This document shows positions 17,861 through 26,644 of a DNA stretch of 64,000 nucleotides, one piece after another. The notes beneath the pieces were generated by a model. That model had not been told where the DNA came from. It saw nothing but the letters and a program-made list of their open reading frames with translations, and made no database searches. Origin of the DNA: Patiriisocius sp047731265 (GTDB lineage Bacteria; Bacteroidota; Bacteroidia; Flavobacteriales; Flavobacteriaceae); NCBI RefSeq assembly GCF_047731265.1, contig NZ_CP159835.1, forward strand, positions 1,302,001 through 1,366,000, written 5' to 3'. The position numbers and the translations under genes are program-made. The first letter of the stretch is position 1; every line of letters begins with the position of its first letter.

Positions 17861-19561
17861 GTGAAAAATAATTTGATAAACTGCATTCTTTTTTTGTGTT
17901 GTGCCGCTTGTCTTCAAGCTCAAGAAAGACAACAATTTGTATCTGGTACGATCACATCATTGCCAGATAATGAGCCAGTTGCCAATGCAATAGTAACCAT
18001 AAAAGGAACATTTAATGAAACGGAAACCATAAGCAATGGTACGTTTAGGATTGCGGCAATCCCAGGTGATGAACTGGTAATAAATGCATTATTCAAGCAT
18101 CCAATGGTAGTGCCTGTAAACAATGTACAACAAGACCTTAGAATACAATTGGAAACCAACACTCAATTACTCGAGACCATTACTTTGAGTGAAAAAAAAG
18201 AGACGGAAGTATATATTAAAGAAGGTTTTGTAAAAAAAAGAAAAGATGTCCTTGGTCATTCTTATGAAAACCATGGAGATAGTTTTATAAGCGGCATTGA
18301 TATGGACATGTACACCGTGGCAAGAAAAATTCCGTTTGTAGAGGTAGTTGGTGATCCCGCTCAAGGGCAAGTCGTGTACAATACGCGAATGCGAGGGGCA
18401 TTAGGGGGTAGCAAAGTGCCTATGCAAGTGATCGTAGATGGAATACTTGTAGATCAAAATGTATTGGCAACAATAAATCCTATGTTTGTTACAAATGTAG
18501 CGATACAAAGGAGTTTGGCTGGCACTATTACTTATGGCGCTCAGGGTGCTGGCGGCATCATGTATATTACTACAAAAAATTCTCCAAGCACGAATTCCAA
18601 GAGCACAAATTTCGCTTCCTTCTTGGCAAAAGGTAATGACTATAACGAGAGGGTGTTACCAATTTCAGAAAATAATGCATCCGCTACAAAACCCTATGTA
18701 AATGAGATAGAAAAATACACAAATGTTGACGATGCACTCAGGTATTATGAAGAAAAACGTAAAGAACCCAACTCTTCTACGCTAACGTATTATCTTGATA
18801 TGTCAGATTATTTTGGAAGATGGGGGCATTCCTATAGCTATAAAATTTTATCAGACTTATATAAGCAGAACCTTGAAAACCCAAGAGTTTTAATGGCCAT
18901 CGCATTTAAGCTTGAAGAAGACGAACTTCTACTTCAAGCCTCTTATGTACTGGAAGAGCTGCTGGAACTTCGCCCAACAAGTATCCAAGCGTATCGTGAT
19001 GTTGCAAGATTATATGCGAGTACGGGACGTTACAATGTAGCTGCAACACTGTATAAACAAATGATGAACAATACCATACCCAATGTAAAATTCAACTCTA
19101 TACGTCCAATCATCTTTAACGAGTATAGACATCTTATTACAAACTACAAAAGGTATATAAATTACAATACTATTCCCAATGAGCTATTGGCATTAGATTT
19201 TAAGAAGGATGTTCGTATAGTCTTAGAATATACGAGTCCTTTAGCCGAGTTTGAAGTACAATTTGTAAGCCCTAGCAAAAAATACTACACTTGGAAGCAT
19301 ACTCACTTTAAAAGTAAGAATGTCATAGAAAATGAAATAGAAAATGGTTTTGCCTTAAAAGAATTTATAATTGAAGACTTGGACAAAGGCAAATGGCTTA
19401 TAAATGTAAAGCCAATAGGGAAAAGTACAGGAATGACAGCTACTTTGATAAAATATACGCTATATCAAAATTATGGCTTGAAGAATGAGCAAAAAACAAT
19501 CAAAGTAATTAATTTAGAAAATCAAAAGGAGAAAGTTACATTAGATTCATTCATCTATTAA
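17861..19561 (+). CDS. Paralogue 4: short member without the vWA-like domain
   Basis: 566 aa from the GTG at 17861, which yields a signal peptide (KNNLINCILFLCCAACLQAQ); a TTG at 17822 would place 13 polar residues before it. Modules: one carboxypeptidase-like domain (about 22-105), one plug-like domain (about 125-245, with MQVIVDGILVDQNV and GAGGIMYITTK), TPR-like repeats (about 290-410) and the DUF2135-like end (about 445-566) closing with TLDSFIY. This is the minimal form of the family. It converges with the HD hydrolase, with 6 nt between stop codons. Confidence 0.78.
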   Translation: MKNNLINCILFLCCAACLQAQERQQFVSGTITSLPDNEPVANAIVTIKGTFNETETISNGTFRIAAIPGDELVINALFKHPMVVPVNNVQQDLRIQLETNTQLLETITLSEKKETEVYIKEGFVKKRKDVLGHSYENHGDSFISGIDMDMYTVARKIPFVEVVGDPAQGQVVYNTRMRGALGGSKVPMQVIVDGILVDQNVLATINPMFVTNVAIQRSLAGTITYGAQGAGGIMYITTKNSPSTNSKSTNFASFLAKGNDYNERVLPISENNASATKPYVNEIEKYTNVDDALRYYEEKRKEPNSSTLTYYLDMSDYFGRWGHSYSYKILSDLYKQNLENPRVLMAIAFKLEEDELLLQASYVLEELLELRPTSIQAYRDVARLYASTGRYNVAATLYKQMMNNTIPNVKFNSIRPIIFNEYRHLITNYKRYINYNTIPNELLALDFKKDVRIVLEYTSPLAEFEVQFVSPSKKYYTWKHTHFKSKNVIENEIENGFALKEFIIEDLDKGKWLINVKPIGKSTGMTATLIKYTLYQNYGLKNEQKTIKVINLENQKEKVTLDSFIY

Positions 19562-19567
19562 ACCCTG

Positions 19568-20233
19568 TTATAGTTTACCTTCCCATTCCCCATAAAATTG
19601 CTCAAGAAACTGCTCCATAAAATGGTGTCGTTCTTGGGCAATTTTTTTGCCGCTTTCAGTATTCATTTTATCTTTGAGGAGCAGGAGCTTTTCGTAAAAA
19701 TGATTAATTGTAGGTGCTGTTGATGCTTGGTATTCTTGAGGTGTCATATCTAGTTGAGGTCGTATTTCAGGATCGTAAATTTTACGGTTTTTAAAGCCAC
19801 CGTAGTTAAAGGTTCTTGAAATCCCTATCGCTCCCAAAGCGTCTAGACGATCTGCATCTTGTACCACTTCTAATTCTTTTGAATGAAAGGTTTTAATCGC
19901 ATTTCCTCCTTTAAAAGAAATATTAGCCACAATAAGGATAACGTGGTCTATTATAACCGGATCTACACGCAGTTCCATTAAGATTTCTTTCGCTCGGCGT
20001 GGGCCTGCGTTATCATCCCCTCCGTGAAATTTGGAGTCCGCGATATCGTGTAATAGCGCCGCGAGACTAACAATAAACACATCGACGTTTTCTTCTTTCG
20101 AAATCAAGAGCGCATTTTTATATACGCGTTCGATATGAAACCAATCGTGTCCACCTTCGGCATTGGAGAGCTCTAAGGTAACGATAGTGACGGTCTCCTG
20201 TATTATTTTTTCTTGAATACGAGTAGTCTTCAT
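19568..20233 (-). CDS. HD domain phosphohydrolase
   Basis: 221 aa, cytosolic. The HD metal-binding set is complete: HDWFH (about 29-33), LLHDIAD (about 60-66) and VQDADRLDALGAIGISRTF (about 123-141), characteristic of the YedJ-like HD family. These enzymes cleave phosphate esters of nucleotides or similar substrates, but the substrate here is not predictable. Its start lies 2 nt after the plsC stop, so the two are co-transcribed. Confidence 0.85.
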   Translation of the reverse strand: MKTTRIQEKIIQETVTIVTLELSNAEGGHDWFHIERVYKNALLISKEENVDVFIVSLAALLHDIADSKFHGGDDNAGPRRAKEILMELRVDPVIIDHVILIVANISFKGGNAIKTFHSKELEVVQDADRLDALGAIGISRTFNYGGFKNRKIYDPEIRPQLDMTPQEYQASTAPTINHFYEKLLLLKDKMNTESGKKIAQERHHFMEQFLEQFYGEWEGKL

Positions 20234-20235
20234 TA

Positions 20236-20979
20236 TTAAAAATTAATATTCCGTGTAATAATCTCTTCAATTTTAGAAATTAATTCGTTTGGTTCGTATT
20301 CTGAAATTTTAATAGCAGGATGCACATGATGTTTTAAATGAACTCCAATAGGCATAGGGAAAAAACCATAGCGTTGTAATTTCCAAGAATTATTTACCGT
20401 CACAGGCAGCACATACCCTTCTTGCACTTGCTCAAAAAGAGTTAAGAGTCCGCGGGTTTTAAAAGGTTTAGGCGCCCCCGTTCGGCTGCGAGTGCCTTCG
20501 GGAAAGATAATTACTCCGCGACGGTGTTTAGATATATATTTACTAATTTTTACAATTTGTTCGGTTGCTCGTTCTGGTTGTTTTCTGTCTATCAAAACAG
20601 ATCCTCCGTGTCTTAAATTATAGGAGATAGAAGGAACACCGTGTCCTAATTCTTTTTTAGAAATAAACTTGAGATGTAATTTGCGGAGATACCATATCAT
20701 AGGCGGAATATCCCACATACTTTGATGGTTTGAAACAAGAATTACAGGGGCCCGCTGCGGAAGTTTTCCTTCAATTTTAAAACTGAAACGCGTACCCAAA
20801 ACATTCAAACAACGCAATAATAGCCAGTTCAAGATATCCACACTTTTTTTGTGTGCCTGGTATCCAAATACATTAAAGCAAACCCATTGGATGGCCTGAA
20901 ATGCCGTAACCGAAATGCCAAAAAACACATAAAATAATACTGAAAAAGGGTAGCTAAGAATACGTGCTAGTTGTTTCAT
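20236..20979 (-). CDS. plsC: 1-acyl-sn-glycerol-3-phosphate acyltransferase
   Basis: 247 aa. It transfers an acyl chain to lysophosphatidic acid to make phosphatidic acid at the inner membrane. The catalytic HX4D motif is seen as NHQSMWD, and the substrate-binding motif as FPEGTRSRTG. The N-terminal hydrophobic stretch (about 10-33) is a membrane anchor. Length is normal for the family. First gene of a two-gene unit with the HD hydrolase. Confidence 0.88.
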   Translation of the reverse strand: MKQLARILSYPFSVLFYVFFGISVTAFQAIQWVCFNVFGYQAHKKSVDILNWLLLRCLNVLGTRFSFKIEGKLPQRAPVILVSNHQSMWDIPPMIWYLRKLHLKFISKKELGHGVPSISYNLRHGGSVLIDRKQPERATEQIVKISKYISKHRRGVIIFPEGTRSRTGAPKPFKTRGLLTLFEQVQEGYVLPVTVNNSWKLQRYGFFPMPIGVHLKHHVHPAIKISEYEPNELISKIEEIITRNINF

Positions 20980-21188
20980 TTATAAGGTTGATTTTATTTC
21001 CGATAACAGTAAAAATAAAAATTCCATTTTAGTAAAGGATAAATCCAGCACTAAAATGGAAATTTTATTTTGTTTCCTTATAAAACAACAGCAAGATTGC
21101 TGAGGATATAACTGCCGTCTTAGCTTTTGCCTTTGTAGCTTTTAGCCACTATGGAAAAGATATTTAGCAGCCTGAGCGGAGCCGAAGT

Positions 21189-21599
21189 TTAGCAATACTC
21201 GTCAAACGCCGTTTTTAAATTGTCTGCAATCATATCTGCAGGACGACCTTCAATATGGTGACGTTCTAGCATATGTACTAACGCACCGTTTTTAAACAAT
21301 GCCATACAAGGTGAAGATGGAGGAAAAGGCACCATCTCTGCACGAGCGGCATCTACTGCTTCACGATCAACACCTGCAAAAACAGTCACTAAATTCGTGG
21401 GTGTTTTTGTGTTTTGCAAAGACATTTTTGCCCCTGGGCGTGCATTTGATGCAGCACATCCACAAACCGAATTTACCACTACTAAAGTAGTTCCTTCTTT
21501 TGCTAATGCATTTGTTACATCTTGTTCTGTATATAATTCTGCAAAGCCAATTTTTGTAAGGTCTTCGCGCATAGGTTTTACTAATTCTGCTGGATACAT
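21189..21599 (-). CDS. BrxA/BrxB-family bacilliredoxin
   Basis: 136 aa, the usual length. The active-site motif CGCAA is present within VVNSVCGCAASNARPGA (about 40-56). In Bacillus these proteins remove bacillithiol from mixed disulfides; many Bacteroidota keep the family. The C-terminus ends EYC. A promoter-like box sits 33-40 nt upstream of the start codon. No neighbour shares the operon. Confidence 0.88.
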   Translation of the reverse strand: MYPAELVKPMREDLTKIGFAELYTEQDVTNALAKEGTTLVVVNSVCGCAASNARPGAKMSLQNTKTPTNLVTVFAGVDREAVDAARAEMVPFPPSSPCMALFKNGALVHMLERHHIEGRPADMIADNLKTAFDEYC

Positions 21600-21631
21600 A
21601 TTCTCTCTTATTTAGAGTTAAAATTATTTCA

Positions 21632-21639
21632 CAAAGGTA
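21632..21639 (-). promoter_or_regulatory. -7 promoter box for bacilliredoxin
   Basis: CAAAGGTA on the plus strand is TACCTTTG (TAnnTTTG) on the minus strand, 33 nt before the ATG at 21599. Confidence 0.5.
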
Positions 21640-21887
21640 GTCAATTTGAAAATCTAAAAAGTACAACTATTGCCTTAAGCCATATTCAATAAATATTGTA
21701 CAATAAACGACATCTATAGTTTCATTTTCATATTTCAAGAAATTTTAACACTATTCTAAAGTAATTTTATCACCTTCTTATTCAGTTTAGATTTCACTAA
21801 AGAGGCTGAGTCAGGTTGTTTTTTTTTAAATTATATTTAAGCAGGATTTCGACTTCATAGTGTAACATTTACCCAAATTCCTTTACT

Positions 21888-21895
21888 TATCTTTG
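21888..21895 (+). promoter_or_regulatory. -7 promoter box for the DjlA-like gene
   Basis: TATCTTTG lies 31 nt before the ATG at 21927. The remainder of 21640-21887 shows no gene. Confidence 0.5.
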
Positions 21896-21926
21896 AAAAT
21901 TATAATTTAAAAAGAACGAATATCTT

Positions 21927-22688
21927 ATGTTCAGTATTTTAGGCGCCTTTATAGGCTATATGATTTATCGGTTTCCGGGTGCTATTGCCGGATTTTTCCT
22001 TGGTAGTTTTATAGACCGAATGGGAAGTAAAAGGCAAGGGGGTAAAAAGCGCACGTTTGGTGATATTTTTCAGCAACAGCCGCAGCGCAGCAGGGGTGAC
22101 CAAGTTTCCCCAGCAGATTTTGAATTGAACTTGTTATCTCTTTCTTCTTTTGTTATAAAAGCAGATGGTCAAGTAAGCCAGAGCGAGTTAGACTATGTGC
22201 GTCAATATTTTGTGCAAGCTTATGGTAAAGAACGGGCCAACGCCACATTTAAAGTTTTTAATGATGTTATAAAGAAGAAAGATGTTTCTGCCCAGCGCAT
22301 CGCGATGCATTTAAGAGCAAGAACACGGTATGAATCTAGACTTCAAATACTACATTTCTTGTTTAGTATTGCGAATGCAGATGGCACTGTTTCTACTTCA
22401 GAAGTGAATGTAATTCGAGAAATTTGTGGCTATCTAGCGATCCAAATGGCAGACTTTGAAAGCATTAAAGCAATGTTCTTTAAAAATCCAGACAGTGCTT
22501 ACAAAATCTTAGAAATAGAAAGAACTGCTACGGAGGCTGAAATTAAAAAAGCCTACCGAACCATGGTTAAAAAGTACCACCCTGATAAGTTAGTACACAT
22601 GGACGAAGCCTACCAGAAAGGTGCCGAAGAAAAATTTAGAAAAGTTCAAGAGGCCTACGAGCAATTGCAAAATGAGCGAGGGTTTTAA
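21927..22688 (+). CDS. DjlA-like co-chaperone (TerB plus DnaJ domains)
   Basis: 253 aa. A glycine-rich hydrophobic N-terminus (1-28) serves as a membrane anchor. A TerB-like helical domain follows (about 63-180, with IKADGQVSQSEL and IANADGTVSTSEV metal-binding-like repeats). The J domain is C-terminal (about 190-250) with the essential HPD motif in VKKYHPDKL. J domains stimulate the ATPase of DnaK. The order anchor-TerB-J matches DjlA. It has its own promoter box and a shared terminator downstream. Confidence 0.87.
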   Translation: MFSILGAFIGYMIYRFPGAIAGFFLGSFIDRMGSKRQGGKKRTFGDIFQQQPQRSRGDQVSPADFELNLLSLSSFVIKADGQVSQSELDYVRQYFVQAYGKERANATFKVFNDVIKKKDVSAQRIAMHLRARTRYESRLQILHFLFSIANADGTVSTSEVNVIREICGYLAIQMADFESIKAMFFKNPDSAYKILEIERTATEAEIKKAYRTMVKKYHPDKLVHMDEAYQKGAEEKFRKVQEAYEQLQNERGF

Positions 22689-22709
22689 ATGTAAATGCGA
22701 CACCAATTT

Positions 22710-22736
22710 AGGGTGTTTTCATTTCAAAAACACCCT
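22710..22736 (+). terminator. Terminator hairpin between convergent genes
   Basis: Perfect 10-bp stem (22710-22719 with 22727-22736), 7-nt loop, T-rich arms. It can act for the DjlA-like gene and possibly for the TonB receptor on the other strand. Confidence 0.65.
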
Positions 22737-22788
22737 GTTTAATAGCCTTGGTTACTTTGCTTAGTTATTTAGTCACATTTAAAATAAC

Positions 22789-24972
22789 TCAATCTTCTTC
22801 ATTCCCAAAGGGCTTTATTATTAGGCCTATGCTAAAAATAAACCCATCTGTGGGTGCATAAATTTCAGGAAATATAGGGTCATCGTGTGGTGGCAAGACT
22901 AAAGGTGAAAATCTGTTTTGTCTTCGGTCAGTGAAATTTTCAAAATTAACGAACGTACTTCCCCACTTAAAGTTTCGCATAAGTAACAAGCCCATGGTAA
23001 CAAAATCTGTTGTTTCAGTTCCGTTTGATAAAAACTGTTTTCCTGTGTAGAAGGTTTCATAGCCTATTCTCCATTTCTCAGATTCGTACATCAATACACT
23101 TCCGGCATTATGTCTTGCGGTAAGTGGTTTTTGAGGTTTTCCTTCTAGGTAGTTCAACCTCGTATCAATAAGCGCGTAATTTAAGAACCATCTAAAATTC
23201 TTATAAGAAAACTTGATATTGGTTTCTGCTCCTTTACTTACTATTTCATCTGGGGCATTTTCAAATTCAAAAAATGCATCTTCCGTTGTATTTAATAGCA
23301 AGCCATTTCTGATTGCAGTGACATAGAAGAGTTGGTTTATGGAGAATCCTATTTCATCAAATAACTGTGTTTTATAATTAAAATCGATGTTAAGGCCATA
23401 GGAGTGTTCTGCTTTTAATGCATCTTTATCTATGGCTAGGACATTTTCAAAGTTGATAAACTCCGCTTCTTCGGTAAATATATCGGGTATTTTATAGCCT
23501 AAACCACCACCAAATCTTGTAGAAAAATTGGCATCGTTTTTATATAATAATGAAATTCTTGGAAGCGGAAAGAAGCCCCAGTCATTTGCATAATCTGCTC
23601 TAAATCCAGTTTCCAAAATCCAATTTTCTGAAAAATCACAGATGTTTTTTCCAAATACACCAAAGGTAATTTCTTGCTGGTCCCGTTGTAATGGTGCACT
23701 GTCATTTTCGTCAAAATCTGTAGAGTACAGGTTGGCTCCAAAAATCCAATCTGCGTTTAATTGGTGTCTTTCAAAGGAAATTTCTGTGAACGTATTTATC
23801 TGGGAACCTTCAAAGCTAAAGTCTGGAATATTTAATGCTCGATCAAAAAATGAGACACTATTTTTGATGTTTAGCGAGCTTATTGAATCTATTTTTGTTG
23901 TGTATAGCGCCTGTGTGCTTATACGTTTAGAAATGTTCTCTTCCGTATATTGATGTATACCATTTACACCGTTCTCAATTTTATCAATATCGCCTCCTAT
24001 TCTATCATCATACGTTCCATTAACACCTATCCATAAGGTGGTGTCTTCTGAAGGGTAATAGAAAAACTTTGGATTAAAAGAAATGGAAGTCGTCTCAGGT
24101 AAATTGCTAAAATCGTCTTCTTCTGGATCATAAGCCTTTTGATAATGACCAGAGCCGTAGAGTGTCACGCCAAATTTTTCATTTCGTTTACTGTAAAACA
24201 CATTTGCGGTACTCCCTAATGCTTGCGTTTGAGTAAGCATAATATCCAGTGCTGGTTCTTTTTCTGGGGTTTTAGAGACCATATTCACTAATCCTGCAAT
24301 AGCGCCACCACCATAAAGTGTAGCGGAACTTCCTTTAATAATTTCAAACTGTGCTAAATCTAAAGGAGGGATTTGCAGAATACTCAATCCACTAGAAAAC
24401 CCACCATATAATGGAAAACCATCTCTCAATAATTGCGTATACCGTCCATCAAGCCCTTGAATCCTAATGTTGGTGTTTCCGCTGCTTAAAGATGTTTGTT
24501 GCATTTGGATTCCGGTACTTTCTCTAAGCACCATGGAGATATTAGTGGGGTTCATAATTGCTTTTTCTCCTAATTCTTCTGCGCCTATAAATTCTATTCT
24601 GGTAGGGATTTTCTTTATTGTTCTCGTAGTTCTGGAGGATTGTATTACAACGGTTTCTAATTCATTTCCACCTTCTTCTAAACGAAAGATAAAAGCCGAA
24701 TTAGACGGTAGATTAATAGTTGTTTCAAGCCTTTTATACCCTAAAAACGAAATGGATATTAGGTGATTTCCATCTGGAATATCGGTGAATGTTGCCACTC
24801 CGTCCAAGTTAGTTATAGCGCCTTTGCCTAATTGTTCAAAATATACTGTAGCGCCTATAAGGGGTTCGTTTTCGGTTTCTGATAGTATTTTTATCGGTAC
24901 TTCATTTGTTTGCGCTTTTGTTGAAAGGCACAAAATTACTGTGAGCATAATGCTCAACAACATAATTTTCAT
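22789..24972 (-). CDS. TonB-dependent outer-membrane receptor A
   Basis: 727 aa with a signal peptide (1-20, ending STKAQ), a carboxypeptidase-like domain (about 25-105, IGATVYFEQLGKGAITNLDG), a plug (about 120-235, IRIQGLDGRYTQLLRDG and SSATLYGGGAIAGLVNMV) and a 22-strand-type barrel. It imports a bound ligand using TonB energy. The next upstream gene on this strand is a Cys/His-rich DUF6660-like protein, which suggests a metal or metal-complex ligand. The C-terminus ends ...IIKPFGNEED, slightly past the expected aromatic strand. Confidence 0.88.
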   Translation of the reverse strand: MKIMLLSIMLTVILCLSTKAQTNEVPIKILSETENEPLIGATVYFEQLGKGAITNLDGVATFTDIPDGNHLISISFLGYKRLETTINLPSNSAFIFRLEEGGNELETVVIQSSRTTRTIKKIPTRIEFIGAEELGEKAIMNPTNISMVLRESTGIQMQQTSLSSGNTNIRIQGLDGRYTQLLRDGFPLYGGFSSGLSILQIPPLDLAQFEIIKGSSATLYGGGAIAGLVNMVSKTPEKEPALDIMLTQTQALGSTANVFYSKRNEKFGVTLYGSGHYQKAYDPEEDDFSNLPETTSISFNPKFFYYPSEDTTLWIGVNGTYDDRIGGDIDKIENGVNGIHQYTEENISKRISTQALYTTKIDSISSLNIKNSVSFFDRALNIPDFSFEGSQINTFTEISFERHQLNADWIFGANLYSTDFDENDSAPLQRDQQEITFGVFGKNICDFSENWILETGFRADYANDWGFFPLPRISLLYKNDANFSTRFGGGLGYKIPDIFTEEAEFINFENVLAIDKDALKAEHSYGLNIDFNYKTQLFDEIGFSINQLFYVTAIRNGLLLNTTEDAFFEFENAPDEIVSKGAETNIKFSYKNFRWFLNYALIDTRLNYLEGKPQKPLTARHNAGSVLMYESEKWRIGYETFYTGKQFLSNGTETTDFVTMGLLLMRNFKWGSTFVNFENFTDRRQNRFSPLVLPPHDDPIFPEIYAPTDGFIFSIGLIIKPFGNEED

Positions 24973-25022
24973 GGTGAATGTAATTTAATTAACTAAAAAT
25001 AGATACTGTTTACTTTTTGATT

Positions 25023-25340
25023 TTAGCTAATTATTTGTGGTGGTTGCCAGATACTATTGTTGAAATCAAACCTGTAGTTTGATTGATACCTAGAGGACGC
25101 TAATGTTGGTATTTCGTGGCGTGTATTTAGCGAATACTGTACTATTGGTTGGTATATGATAGAAACGCCACAACAGTTACAAACACATGTAATAGGGCAG
25201 GAATCATCAGCATCTTGTTGATGATCGTGATTTGCACTTAAAGCATCTTTATGCTCATCTGCTTCATTAAAACCATCAGAACATGGCGTTAGCGATAAAA
25301 GCAGTATTATAAGAGATAATATGAATGCCGTTGGTTTCAT
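25023..25340 (-). CDS. Cys/His-rich exported protein, DUF6660-like
   Basis: 105 aa with a signal peptide (about 1-22). The centre holds a His/Asp-rich segment (ANHDHQQDADD) followed by a cysteine cluster CPITCVCNCCG, a strong metal-binding arrangement. Small proteins of this look, grouped as DUF6660 in Bacteroidota, sit next to TonB receptors, as here (50 nt upstream of receptor A). A role in metal sensing, delivery or buffering at the receptor is inferred, not shown. Confidence 0.7.
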   Translation of the reverse strand: MKPTAFILSLIILLLSLTPCSDGFNEADEHKDALSANHDHQQDADDSCPITCVCNCCGVSIIYQPIVQYSLNTRHEIPTLASSRYQSNYRFDFNNSIWQPPQIIS

Positions 25341-25488
25341 GTATATTGTAAAAGTAGTTAAACTTGGGGTACTTTAGCTACCTATGGTTTGTGAGTTGTA
25401 TCAAATGCTATTTAATTTAAAATTTTATCAAATACTGAATTTTATGAATGTGTTTGCCTTTTTAATCTTTACAGGTATTTAAACTAAT

Positions 25489-25944
25489 TTATTCAGATTT
25501 AAAGGAAAAACCTTCATTCTCAAAGGCATCGAACACGATTTGGTAATTGAATAACTCGTTAGATTTAGTTGTAAACTCTTTATAAAGTAATACCTGCCTA
25601 AATAGTGATTTTGAGATTTCTTCTGTGTCTTTTTGGTTGATGGCAGATTCATTTATAAATAATAGATAAAAAATAGCGCGTCGATACATTTTGTCTGCTT
25701 GTTCCCATTTTTTTAATTGGCAGTAGGTTTCGGCTATGTTGTTGCAGGAAATCAAATATATTTGAATGTTTGGGATGTTACATTTTTTACAAGCAGCACT
25801 ATGTGTCACTAATTTTTCAGCTATAGAAAATGCCCTTAGATATTTTAACAGTGCTATTTTGTTTTGAGCTTCAAAATAAGAGTTTCCAACAACGGTGATT
25901 TCCTTCCATTCGTTTTCAATGCTTAATAAATCTGATGTGCTCAT
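25489..25944 (-). CDS. Small TPR-like helical protein
   Basis: 151 aa from the MSTSDLL methionine; an in-frame ATG at 25974 would add ten residues. The sequence is all-helical with TPR-like spacing (NIAETYCQLKKWEQADKMYRRA). Two cysteines lie in AACKKCNIPN. No catalytic motif. It lies upstream of the DUF6660-like gene on the same strand, which hints at the same metal-linked locus, although the 148-nt gap leaves co-transcription open. Confidence 0.55.
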   Translation of the reverse strand: MSTSDLLSIENEWKEITVVGNSYFEAQNKIALLKYLRAFSIAEKLVTHSAACKKCNIPNIQIYLISCNNIAETYCQLKKWEQADKMYRRAIFYLLFINESAINQKDTEEISKSLFRQVLLYKEFTTKSNELFNYQIVFDAFENEGFSFKSE

Positions 25945-26160
25945 TATGTTAAAATTTTTAATAGCGGCTCCCATTCAAATATTGAAAATAGCACGATGTT
26001 GTTGTGATTTTTTAAAAAACAAAAGCAGGTAGACTAAATGGCTTATTTTTTTATTGTGTCATTAATAAGGTAATTTGATGTGCAGGATTTCTTTTGTTTT
26101 GACATCCATTTATAAATTGAGAGAGGGCCCAAAGCCTAGCTAGTTTTTAAATTTTGTTCT

Positions 26161-26634
26161 TTACTCTAAAAGCTCCATTAATCGTTTAGAAGTATAATAT
26201 TGAAATACGCGCTCACGCACTGTGAAATCTGGATATAAAAAAAGTGTAACGGGCAAGGAAAATGAATAGCCTTCTCGCGAAGCTAGTAAAAGCGGTAATT
26301 GATGGATGCCATTTCGGCGGTTTTGAGCTTGTGTGTTTGTAAACCATTGGTTGTCAAACCAGATGCTATCGGTGCTCTCCACATCCATCTGTACGGCATA
26401 GTATCGGTCGTTTATTTTTTCAATAACAGTAGGCTTTGTAAAAACTTCCCGTTTTATTTTTTTGCAATACCCACACCATTTTGCAGTAAAATAAATAAGA
26501 ACAGGCTTTGGTTCTTCTTCCAGCACTTGTTCTAACCGCTCCCAACTAAGCCAAGCTATTTCATCCTTTTGCTGAGCAAAAAGTTTTGAAATCATAAAGA
26601 TGTTTAACACTAAAAATAATAAAAGACGGGTCAT
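26161..26634 (-). CDS. Periplasmic thioredoxin-fold protein
   Basis: 157 aa with a signal peptide (1-20, ending LFAQ). The active site is WCGYC (about 53-57) after the strand VLIYFTAK, and the cis-proline loop is SLPVTLF. This is a DUF255/thioredoxin-like exported oxidoreductase. It starts 10 nt downstream of receptor B and is surely co-transcribed; it may mature disulfides of the receptor (which has a CQNC motif) or reduce a metal ligand, both inferences. Confidence 0.8.
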   Translation of the reverse strand: MTRLLLFLVLNIFMISKLFAQQKDEIAWLSWERLEQVLEEEPKPVLIYFTAKWCGYCKKIKREVFTKPTVIEKINDRYYAVQMDVESTDSIWFDNQWFTNTQAQNRRNGIHQLPLLLASREGYSFSLPVTLFLYPDFTVRERVFQYYTSKRLMELLE

Positions 26635-26644
26635 AAAATACTAT

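Noticed and set aside
8603..19561. TonB-dependent receptors (SusC-like)
   Set aside because: The plug and carboxypeptidase-like domains are present, but no beta-barrel follows; TPR and a DUF2135-like domain stand in its place.
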